Below, one piece after another: positions 42,936 through 50,011 of a stretch of DNA of 64,000 nucleotides. Below the pieces are notes generated by a model. That model was not told the DNA's origin. It saw nothing but the letters and a program-made list of their open reading frames with translations, and did not search any database. How positions within the stretch are numbered: position 1 is the first letter of the stretch; every line of letters starts with the position of its first letter. The DNA comes from Alkalimonas delamerensis. Its GTDB lineage: Bacteria > Pseudomonadota > Gammaproteobacteria > Enterobacterales > Alteromonadaceae. Made by a program: the position numbers and the translations under genes. The stretch is from contig NZ_JAUZVY010000005.1 of the NCBI RefSeq assembly GCF_030717955.1, positions 248,001-312,000 on the forward strand, read 5' to 3'.

Positions 42936-44566
42936 GGAGCGCCCTCAGGCTGACGTAAAAAAGCTCCGGAGAGATCAATGCCGCCATAGGGGTTCATGGT
43001 GATACCTCCCACCCGGGCATTGATGGCTTGGAAGCGTTTGCCATGGGCCAGTGGCAGCAGTGGCAAGTGCTCTGCCAGGTATTCCTGGGCTGCCCAATAG
43101 TAGCTACGACGTATGGATCGGTCATCGGTGAGTAAGGCCTGACCAAGCAAGGCATCAAAAGCGGGATCGCACCACATAGCACGATTGGTGCCGCTTTCTA
43201 CACCATTGCAACTGAGCAAAGGCCGGAAGAAGTTGTCCGGATCGGTATTGTCGGCATTCCAGCCCAGCAGGACAGAGTCGTGTTCGCCAAGTCGCAATTG
43301 ACGACGAAAAGCATTCCACTCCAGGCTCACAATCGTGGCTCTGACGCCAATACGGGCCAAATCGGCCTGCATCATTTCTGCCATACGGGTGGCATTTGGA
43401 TTGTACAAACGCTGGACTGGCATGGCCCAGATGGTCATGGCAAAACCGTAAGGAAAGCCCGCCTCCGATAACAGCTGTCGCGCTGCGTCCGGGTCATAGG
43501 AGGGGAGTGCAATTTCTGGGTGATGGCCCCAGGATCTTGGCGGCAATAAGGTGCTGGCGTTTTGTGCCTGCTCAAAATAAACGGATTGCAAAATAGCATC
43601 CCGGTTGATAGCCATCGCCAGGGCGCGCCTTACCCGGGCATCATTAAAAGGTGGCCGACTGGTGTTAAAAGCCCAGAAGCCCACATTCAGGCTGCTTTGT
43701 TGCTGAACTTTAATGTCTGGTCGCTGGCTAATCAGCTCGAGCTCCGACATCCGAGGATAGGCGATGATGTCGCATTCGTGCGTTAGCAAGCGGGCCATCC
43801 GTTTGGCGTTGTTGGGCTCGATGTCAATCACCAGCTGCTCCAATTGGCTCGGAGTTCCCCAGTAGTCGTTGTGCCGGTAGTAACGGATAAAGCCATCTTT
43901 GCGGTACTCACGAAAGCGAAAAGGCCCAGTGCCAATGGGGTGACTGTCCAGTCGTTGAGGTTGATGCTGCTGCAGCAACTGCTCGGCGTATTCTGCTGAA
44001 TGAATCACGGCAAAGTCGGTGGCCAGGTTGGATAAAAAAGAGCTATCGCGCTGACGCAGGTAAAACACCACCTGATCTTCGGCCGGTGTGGCAATACGGC
44101 TGACCCGGTTGCCCCAGTCGACAGTTTGAAAATAGGGATAATCACCACCGCCTATCCGGTGAAAAGGGTGCTCGATTTGCATGATCCGTTCAAAGCTAAA
44201 ACGCACGTCGCTGGCGCGCAGTGGTCGGCTGGGTCGAAAGTAATCGGTGGTATGAAACTGAACTCCAGGCCGAAGATAGAAGGTGTAACTTAAACCGTCT
44301 TCCCGCACCTCCCAATGCGTTGCGAGCGCCGGAACAAAGTCACCACTGATTGGATCGATATCGAGCAGCCGGTCGAACAGTTGACGGCTGGTGGCATCAA
44401 TGGTGGTGCCGGAAGTCACCAACTGAGGATTAAATGTTTCCGGTGCCCCTTCACTGCAGTAGACCAGACCGGAACGAACTTCAGCCGGCATCTCTGGCTG
44501 GCAACCGGTGCCGAGCCAGCAAAGTAGACTGATGAGAGGAGCGTTTTTAAGGCTTAGCTTCAGCAT
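42932..44566 (-). CDS. sapA: Peptide ABC transporter substrate-binding protein SapA (lipoprotein form)
   Basis: A 544-residue periplasmic binding protein of the SBP_bac_5 (oligopeptide) family, with YCSEGAPETFNPQLVTSGTT, the FYLRPGVQFHTTDYFRP segment and a GTGPFRFREYRKDG motif. The signal has a lipobox with Cys22 (LGTGC), so it is probably an outer- or inner-leaflet lipoprotein, whereas E. coli SapA is soluble. The second ATG (44566) is preferred because AGGA is better spaced; ATG 44572 is possible. The start lies inside the pspF coding end, coupling sap to pspF transcription. Confidence 0.9.
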   Translation of the reverse strand: MLKLSLKNAPLISLLCWLGTGCQPEMPAEVRSGLVYCSEGAPETFNPQLVTSGTTIDATSRQLFDRLLDIDPISGDFVPALATHWEVREDGLSYTFYLRPGVQFHTTDYFRPSRPLRASDVRFSFERIMQIEHPFHRIGGGDYPYFQTVDWGNRVSRIATPAEDQVVFYLRQRDSSFLSNLATDFAVIHSAEYAEQLLQQHQPQRLDSHPIGTGPFRFREYRKDGFIRYYRHNDYWGTPSQLEQLVIDIEPNNAKRMARLLTHECDIIAYPRMSELELISQRPDIKVQQQSSLNVGFWAFNTSRPPFNDARVRRALAMAINRDAILQSVYFEQAQNASTLLPPRSWGHHPEIALPSYDPDAARQLLSEAGFPYGFAMTIWAMPVQRLYNPNATRMAEMMQADLARIGVRATIVSLEWNAFRRQLRLGEHDSVLLGWNADNTDPDNFFRPLLSCNGVESGTNRAMWCDPAFDALLGQALLTDDRSIRRSYYWAAQEYLAEHLPLLPLAHGKRFQAINARVGGITMNPYGGIDLSGAFLRQPEGAP

Positions 44567-45650
44567 GCGCATCCTGTTGGCTATCCAGTAACTGGTATTT
44601 TTTCATGTAGCCACGCAACTGATGATAGGTTAAGCCAAGACTCTCTGCTGTCTTTTTCTGATTAAACTGGCAGGCTGCCAGGGCTTGTTTCAACAAATCC
44701 ACTTCAAACTGCTGCGACAGGGCTTTAAAGTCGACCGGCTGGTCTGGCTTAATAGCGGGGACAGCCTGCACCTGAGGCTCGGAGGCTGTGTCATTTGCTT
44801 GGGCCCTTGCTGATTGTGGCAGGCTGGCCGGTTGACGATCGCGCGTTTTCACCCGTTGCTGCGGGCGGAAAGGGGATTCAAACGGATCCAACAGTATGTC
44901 GTGCACCGGCACATAGGGGTTGTTGGTGCGGTAAACACTGCGCTCCACCACATTTTTGAGCTCCCGGACATTTCCGGGCCAGTCGTAATCCAGTAAGGTG
45001 CGCTTGGCTTTTTCGCTGAAACCACTGAAGAGTTCGAATTCCAATTCCCGCGCCATATTGATGGCGAAATGCTCGGCCAGCAGCAAGATGTCTTCCCGTC
45101 GCTCGCGCATCGGCGGCAGGGTAATCACATCGAATGCCAGCCGATCCAGTAAGTCGGCACGAAACTCGCCTTGCTCGGCTAATGCAGGTAAGTCTTCGTT
45201 GGTGGCACAAACCAGTCGGACATCGACCCGGACCGGACGGCTGCCGCCGACTCGCTCAAACTCGCCATACTCGATAACGCGAAGTAGCTTTTCTTGCACC
45301 AGGCTGGGTGTGTTGGCCAGCTCATCCAAAAACAAGGTACCGCCATTGGCCCGCTCGAAACGCCCTTCATGACGCTTGCTGGCGCCGGTGAAAGCTCCGG
45401 CCTCATGGCCAAAGAGCTCACTTTCCAGCAGGTTTTCATTCAAAGCAGCGCAGTTCAATGTCAGGTAGTTTTGATCCCAGCGTTGAGATAAAAAGTGCAG
45501 CCTGGCAGCTATCAGCTCTTTGCCGGTGCCGCGCTCACCGATGATCAGGACAGGTTTATTCAGCGGGGCCGCTTGCGACACTTGCTCCAGCACCGTTAGA
45601 AAGCTGTTGGACTGGCCGATGAGATTGTCTTGTTGTTGTGCTCTGCCCAT
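44547..45650 (-). CDS. pspF: Phage-shock-protein operon transcriptional activator PspF
   Basis: A 367-residue sigma-54 enhancer-binding protein without a receiver domain. The AAA+ module begins near the N-terminus: Walker A GERGTGKEL, the sigma-54-contacting loop GAFTGAS, Walker B GGTLFLDELAN and an arginine-finger region. The C-terminal Fis-like helix-turn-helix (KKTAESLGLTYHQLRGYMKK) binds DNA. PspA inhibits PspF until membrane stress. It is divergent from pspABC and overlaps sapA. The linker between AAA+ and HTH is longer than in E. coli PspF (about 325 residues). Confidence 0.94.
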   Translation of the reverse strand: MGRAQQQDNLIGQSNSFLTVLEQVSQAAPLNKPVLIIGERGTGKELIAARLHFLSQRWDQNYLTLNCAALNENLLESELFGHEAGAFTGASKRHEGRFERANGGTLFLDELANTPSLVQEKLLRVIEYGEFERVGGSRPVRVDVRLVCATNEDLPALAEQGEFRADLLDRLAFDVITLPPMRERREDILLLAEHFAINMARELEFELFSGFSEKAKRTLLDYDWPGNVRELKNVVERSVYRTNNPYVPVHDILLDPFESPFRPQQRVKTRDRQPASLPQSARAQANDTASEPQVQAVPAIKPDQPVDFKALSQQFEVDLLKQALAACQFNQKKTAESLGLTYHQLRGYMKKYQLLDSQQDAHAEAKP

Positions 45651-45826
45651 AAGAAGACTTTAGTGAAAATGACCAAATAATAGTGTATTTCATTATAGAG
45701 CCAGGCCAAAGCTCTTTTTGAACTATTTAAAAATAAAAACAAATCAAAGGGTTACAATAATCAAAAAAGTGGCAAGGATTGTGAATGAATTAGAGTGTAT
45801 CCCAATTACTGTATGAGGTTATCACC
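45651..45826. promoter_or_regulatory. pspF / pspA divergent control region
   Basis: This 176-bp AT-rich gap should hold the pspF promoter and the sigma-54 promoter and PspF enhancer sites of pspABC. The best -24-like element, TGGCAAGGATTGTGA (about 45769-45783), lacks the canonical ten-base spacing to a GC at -12, so the promoter cannot be assigned with confidence. Confidence 0.3.
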
Positions 45827-46504
45827 ATGGGTATTTTCAGTCGCTTTACCGATATTGTAAATTCAAATTTAAATGCTTTGCTGGACAAAGCTGAAGATCC
45901 GGAAAAAATGGTTCGGTTGATTATTCAGGAAATGGAAGACACCCTGGTTGAGGTTCGCTCTTCATCTGCCAAAACCATTGCTGAGAAAAAGGAATTGCAG
46001 CGTGCACTGAATCGTCTGAGCGATGAAGTCAACGACTGGCAAACTAAGGCGGAGTTGGCATTGTCCAAAGAGCGGGAAGATCTGGCTCGGGCGGCTTTGG
46101 TAGAGCGTGAGAAGGCTGCCGAACAGGTCAGTAGCGTGGAAGCCGATATTGCACAGCTGGACGAACACATCAGCAAGCTGCAGCATGAAGTCGGGCAGTT
46201 GCAAGAAAAGCTTGCCGATGCCAAGGCGCGGCAAAAATCGATGTTAATGCGGCAGAAAACGGTTGCCAGCCGGTTGGATGTTAAAAAGACCCTGCACAGC
46301 GACAAACTGAATGATGCGATGCACAAGTTTGAACGCTATGAGCAAAAAATTGACTCAATGGAAGCTCAGGTTGAATCGTTTGACTTGGGCAAAAAGACCC
46401 TGAAAGACGAGTTTGCTGAACTGGCAGCGCAGGACAAAATCGACAATGAGCTGGCCGCTTTGAAAGCTCGGGTTGCCAGTCAGAGCGGTAAGAAAACGAA
46501 TTAA
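45827..46504 (+). CDS. pspA: Phage shock protein A
   Basis: A 225-residue peripheral inner-membrane protein that is almost entirely alpha-helical and coiled-coil (PspA/IM30/ESCRT-III family). It opens MGIFSRFTDIVNSNLNALLD, the amphipathic helix that binds stressed membranes, followed by AEDPEKMVRLIIQEME. It protects membranes and inhibits PspF. It is the first gene of pspABC. Confidence 0.96.
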   Translation: MGIFSRFTDIVNSNLNALLDKAEDPEKMVRLIIQEMEDTLVEVRSSSAKTIAEKKELQRALNRLSDEVNDWQTKAELALSKEREDLARAALVEREKAAEQVSSVEADIAQLDEHISKLQHEVGQLQEKLADAKARQKSMLMRQKTVASRLDVKKTLHSDKLNDAMHKFERYEQKIDSMEAQVESFDLGKKTLKDEFAELAAQDKIDNELAALKARVASQSGKKTN

Positions 46505-46522
46505 GTGTGCTAGGAGCCTGTG

Positions 46523-46759
46523 ATGGGAATTAATGAAATGATTTTTGTGCCAATGATCTTATTTATGATCTTTGTGGCACCACTGTGGGTCATCATGCAT
46601 TACCGCAGCAAAAATAAAATCGGCCAGGGACTGACCGAGCAGGAATTAGGCCAGCTCAATGAGCTGGCCCGGAAAGCGGATAAAATGGCTGAGCGCATTA
46701 AAACGCTGGAAGCGATTCTGGATGCCGAAAGCCCTCGTTGGAGACAGCGTCATGACTAG
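46523..46759 (+). CDS. pspB: Phage shock protein B
   Basis: A 78-residue inner-membrane protein: one N-terminal span (IFVPMILFMIFVAPLWVIMHY) and a cytoplasmic helical tail (LNELARKADKMAERIKTLE). It helps PspC relay membrane stress to PspA. The ATG at 46523 is preferred over GTG 46520 because of spacing from AGGAG. It overlaps pspC by eight bases. Confidence 0.93.
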   Translation: MGINEMIFVPMILFMIFVAPLWVIMHYRSKNKIGQGLTEQELGQLNELARKADKMAERIKTLEAILDAESPRWRQRHD

Positions 46760-47162
46760 TGTTCGGAAACCCTTATTGCGTGATGATCGCAATGGCAAAA
46801 TTGCCGGTGTCTGTGCCGGAGTGGCCGATTACTTTGGCATTGAAAACTGGCTGGTTCGAATCATTACGTTGGCAGCACTTTTTCTTGGGATGGGATCCTT
46901 TGTGTTGGTGTTGTATTTTGCTGGATGGATAGTGCTGGAAAAAAAATCAAAGCATGAAGCCAGTTTTGGCGCTGTATCGAACGGGCAGGGGGACGACAGT
47001 GTCGAGGTGAAAACACAGGTTTGGCAAAAAGGTGAGCCACCCAAGCAAGCCCTGCAGCATTTGAGTCATAAGTTTAACAGCCTGGAGCTGCGGTTGCGTG
47101 ATATCGAGCGTCATGTTACCTCCAGTACCTTTCAGTTGAATCGCGAGTTCAACAAGCTGTGA
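46752..47162 (+). CDS. pspC: Phage shock protein C
   Basis: A 136-residue membrane protein with the PspC-domain motif NGKIAGVCAGVADYFGIE, one strong hydrophobic segment (ITLAALFLGMGSFVLVLYFAGWIVL) and a C-terminal helix. It senses membrane stress with PspB and triggers release of PspF. No pspD or pspE follows. Confidence 0.93.
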   Translation: MTSVRKPLLRDDRNGKIAGVCAGVADYFGIENWLVRIITLAALFLGMGSFVLVLYFAGWIVLEKKSKHEASFGAVSNGQGDDSVEVKTQVWQKGEPPKQALQHLSHKFNSLELRLRDIERHVTSSTFQLNREFNKL

Positions 47163-47186
47163 ACTTAGCTTGACACTATGATCTAA

Positions 47187-47216
47187 GGCTTGCTGTCGCG
47201 TAACGGACAGCAAGCC
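47187..47216 (+). other. Strong hairpin between pspC and the methionine gamma-lyase gene
   Basis: Perfect 11-base arms GGCTTGCTGTC (47187-47197) and GACAGCAAGCC (47206-47216) with an eight-base loop. No T-tract follows, so it is not a standard terminator; it may stabilise the psp mRNA 3' end or act as an operator. Confidence 0.55.
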
Positions 47217-47292
47217 GTCTGGCTTGCTTCCAATCCGGTTAAATTCTGCTATCTGTAATGCATTCATTTTTACCTGGCACTGAATTAAACTT

Positions 47293-48498
47293 ATGCGCAG
47301 TATCTCCAAATCCGCCGCCACCCTTTGCATTCATGCAGGCAAGACCTCAAACGAGCATGGCAGTCTGGCGACCCCCTTGTACCAAACCTCTACTTTTATT
47401 TTTGATAATGCTGAGCAAGGCGCGGCGCGCTTTGCCGGAGAGGAGGCAGGCTACATTTATACCCGTTTGGGCAACCCAACCACCCGTGAGCTGGAGTTGA
47501 AAATTGCTGCGTTGGAAGGGATGGAGGATGGCGCAGCCACCGCAACCGGGATGGCAGCGGTGTCGGCTGCGACCTTAAGCTTCTTGCAGCAAGGCGATCA
47601 TATGATTTGCAGCAAGGCGGTCTATGGCTGCAGCTTTGCACTCTTTAGCCATCAGTTTGCCCGTTTTGGTATCGACGTCAGCTTTGTCGATATGACGGAT
47701 CATCAGGCGGTGCAAGCGGCGCTGCGACCCAACACCAAGTTGCTCTTTGCTGAGACCCCGATAAATCCCAATCTGGTGGTGCTCGACCTGGAGTTTCTGG
47801 CAAGCTTTGCCCGAGAGCATGGGCTGATCTCGGTGATTGACAACACCTTCTTAACCCCGTTATTGCAGCGTCCTGCGGACTTTGGCATCGATGTGGTGAT
47901 TCACAGCGCCACCAAGTACCTCAATGGCCACGGTGATGTGGTGGCAGGCCTGGTGGTATCCAGCAGCGAGAAGATTGAGCAGATCAAATTAACCATCTTA
48001 AAGGATATTGGCGGCACCATCAGCCCGCACGATGCCTGGTTGATTATCCGCGGCATGAAAACCCTGGCGGTGCGGATGGAGCGTCACTGTCAGAATGCGC
48101 AGCGGGTTGCTGAGTTCCTGCAGCAGCATCCGGCCATTGCCCGGGTCTATTACCCAGGTTTGGCCGATCACCCGGGCCATCGTTTTATAGGCAAGCAAAT
48201 GAAAGCCGCGGGTGGTGTGCTGGCATTTGAACTGCATGGCAGTTTGGACGATGGCCGTTTTTTCATTAATCAATGCCAGTTGCTGAGTCTGGCGGTAAGC
48301 TTGGGCGATGCCGAGTCGCTGATTCAACACCCGGCGTCGATGACGCACAGTCCTTATACCCCCGAAGAGCGGGCGATGGCAGGCATCGGTGATGGCTTGA
48401 TTCGGGTTTCGGTAGGGCTGGAACAGGTCGAGGACATTGTGGCCGATCTGGAGCAGGCTTTGACCGCGATGCAGCAGCACCAACTTCGGGCCAGCTAA
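47293..48498 (+). CDS. mdeA: Methionine gamma-lyase
   Basis: PLP enzyme splitting methionine to methanethiol, 2-oxobutyrate and ammonia. The 401 residues belong to the Cys/Met-metabolism PLP family: Lys208 (HSATKYLNGHGD) forms the Schiff base. Cys113 in the VYGCSFALF loop corresponds to the Cys that distinguishes methionine gamma-lyase from cystathionine enzymes, and the segments FAGEEAGYIYTRLGNPT and SLGDAESLIQHPASMTHSPY match that branch. O-succinylhomoserine sulfhydrylase is the alternative but less likely. Monocistronic, upstream of the Phe degradation genes. Confidence 0.82.
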   Translation: MRSISKSAATLCIHAGKTSNEHGSLATPLYQTSTFIFDNAEQGAARFAGEEAGYIYTRLGNPTTRELELKIAALEGMEDGAATATGMAAVSAATLSFLQQGDHMICSKAVYGCSFALFSHQFARFGIDVSFVDMTDHQAVQAALRPNTKLLFAETPINPNLVVLDLEFLASFAREHGLISVIDNTFLTPLLQRPADFGIDVVIHSATKYLNGHGDVVAGLVVSSSEKIEQIKLTILKDIGGTISPHDAWLIIRGMKTLAVRMERHCQNAQRVAEFLQQHPAIARVYYPGLADHPGHRFIGKQMKAAGGVLAFELHGSLDDGRFFINQCQLLSLAVSLGDAESLIQHPASMTHSPYTPEERAMAGIGDGLIRVSVGLEQVEDIVADLEQALTAMQQHQLRAS

Positions 48499-48524
48499 CG
48501 AAAGCCATAGCCCACGGCAGTCGG

Positions 48525-48542
48525 TGTAATGGTATCTTTACG
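48525..48542. promoter_or_regulatory. TyrR-box-like site upstream of phhA
   Basis: TGTAATGGTATCTTTACG matches TGTAAA-N6-TTTACA at 10 of 12 defined positions, 115 bases before the phhA ATG. tyrR itself is encoded 5 kb downstream. Confidence 0.6.
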
Positions 48543-48578
48543 ATTTTAAGCGAGGCAAGTTGCGGCTGACCGATTAAC

Positions 48579-48597
48579 AGTCGAACGCATTTCGACT
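48579..48597. repeat. Inverted repeat in the phhA promoter region
   Basis: AGTCGAA and TTCGACT arms with a five-base spacer, between the TyrR-box-like site and the phhA start. Possible second operator or small hairpin. Confidence 0.35.
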
Positions 48598-48656
48598 AGC
48601 ATGAGTCCCAGTTACCAGGGCATGTTCCCGCTATAAATACATACAACAGGGTCTAT

Positions 48657-49457
48657 ATGAGTAAGTCAAGCAACTATGTTTCGAAGCAGTCCGACGAGCA
48701 TGGTGTGATTGCCTGGACGGACGAAGAAAATCAAATCTGGCACGAGCTGATTAGCCGTCAGCTAAGCTGCATCGAAGGCAAAGCCTGCGATGAGTACATG
48801 GCTGGCCTGGAAAAGCTGCAATTGCCGACCGATCGCATTCCGCAACTGGAAGAAGTGAGCCAGGTGCTGCGGGCGTCCACCGGCTGGGAGTGTGCCGAAG
48901 TGCCGGCTTTGATCAGTTTTGATCGCTTCTTTGAGCTGTTGGCCAACAAGCGCTTTCCGGTAGCGACCTTTATTCGTTCGCGCGAAGAGTTCGATTATCT
49001 GCAAGAGCCGGATATTTTTCATGAAATTTTTGGCCATTGCGCCATGCTAACCAATCCGGATTTTGCCGAGTTCACCCACATTTACGGCAAACTTGGCTTG
49101 GCTGCCAGCAAAGAAGATCGAGTGTATTTGGCCAGACTGTACTGGTTTACCATTGAGTTTGGTTTGCTGCAAACGCCGGACGGACTGCGGATATACGGCG
49201 GTGGTATTTTATCGTCTCCGGGTGAAACCATTTATGCACTGGAGTCGGATACGCCTGAGCGCAAGCCGCTTGATGTGGTGGATGTGCTAAGAACGCCGTA
49301 TCGCATTGACATCATGCAGCCCATTTATTTTACCATCAACCACATCCACGATTTGTTCGATATTGCACAGCTGGATTTGATGACACTGGTGCAACAAGCC
49401 AAAGCGCTTGGTTTGCATGCTCCCAAGTTTCCGCCTAAACAAAAACAAGCAAGTTAG
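48657..49457 (+). CDS. phhA: Phenylalanine 4-monooxygenase
   Basis: Hydroxylates Phe to Tyr with O2 and tetrahydropterin at a non-haem iron. The 266 residues match bacterial PhhA (about 262). The iron ligands are in the motif DIFHEIFGHCAML (two His) and in FGLLQTPDGLRIYGGGILSS region (Glu). It starts the degradation route completed by phhB, hpd, hmgA, fahA and maiA in this window. Ten bases separate it from phhB. A TyrR-box-like sequence lies upstream. Confidence 0.95.
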   Translation: MSKSSNYVSKQSDEHGVIAWTDEENQIWHELISRQLSCIEGKACDEYMAGLEKLQLPTDRIPQLEEVSQVLRASTGWECAEVPALISFDRFFELLANKRFPVATFIRSREEFDYLQEPDIFHEIFGHCAMLTNPDFAEFTHIYGKLGLAASKEDRVYLARLYWFTIEFGLLQTPDGLRIYGGGILSSPGETIYALESDTPERKPLDVVDVLRTPYRIDIMQPIYFTINHIHDLFDIAQLDLMTLVQQAKALGLHAPKFPPKQKQAS

Positions 49458-49467
49458 AGAGGACTGC

Positions 49468-49809
49468 ATGTCAGAATTAACCACCTTAAAATGTGAGGCA
49501 TGTCGTGCCGATGCGCCTAAAGTTTCCGACGATGAATTGCCGGTATTAATGCGGCAAATCCCGGACTGGACTCCGGTAGTACGGGACGGCATCCTGCAAC
49601 TGGAGCGCAGCTACAAATTTAAAAACTTCAGATCAGCCTGGGCGTTTCACAACAAAGTGGCTGAATTGGCGGAAGCTGAAGGCCATCATCCGGCCTTGTT
49701 GTTGGAGTGGGGCAAGCTGACCGTCACCTGGTGGTCACACTCCATTAAAGGCTTACATAAAAACGACTTCATTTGTGCCGCCAAAACGGACGCCTTATTG
49801 GCTGAGTAA
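49468..49809 (+). CDS. phhB: Pterin-4a-carbinolamine dehydratase
   Basis: Recycles the pterin cofactor oxidised by PhhA. The 113 residues contain the active-site pattern AEAEGHHPALLLEWGKLTV and a WWSHSIKGLHKNDF ending typical of the DCoH/PhhB family. The ATG at 49468 follows GAGAGGA. A terminator follows, so phhAB is a two-gene operon. Confidence 0.94.
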   Translation: MSELTTLKCEACRADAPKVSDDELPVLMRQIPDWTPVVRDGILQLERSYKFKNFRSAWAFHNKVAELAEAEGHHPALLLEWGKLTVTWWSHSIKGLHKNDFICAAKTDALLAE

Positions 49810-49816
49810 TGCAAGC

Positions 49817-49846
49817 AAACCGCAGGCTAAATGTCTGCGGTTTTTT
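49817..49846 (+). terminator. Rho-independent terminator of phhAB
   Basis: Stem AAACCGCAG/CTGCGGTTT with a nine-base loop, then TTT, eight bases after the phhB stop. Confidence 0.9.
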
Positions 49847-50011
49847 CGTACTTAAAGGCCTCTGCAGCCATACTAACAATTTTCTGCTTGCAGCTTAACG
49901 TCTTATCTTCGAAAATCACTTTTGTATGCTGAACCCTGCTATTTCAATTAATGTCGGGAAAAGTGATCTTTTAACTTTTGAATTGTGATTGTTTTTAATG
50001 GACTTAACAAC

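Noticed and set aside
45769..45783. TGGCAAGGATTGTGA as a sigma-54 promoter for pspA
   Set aside because: Spacing between the GG and the -12-like element is two bases short, which normally abolishes sigma-54 recognition.
48619..48634. GG-N10-GC pattern (GGGCATGTTCCCGCT) before phhA as a sigma-54 promoter
   Set aside because: Only the bare GG/GC is present, with poor -24 and -12 boxes, and the local TyrR lacks the sigma-54 loop.
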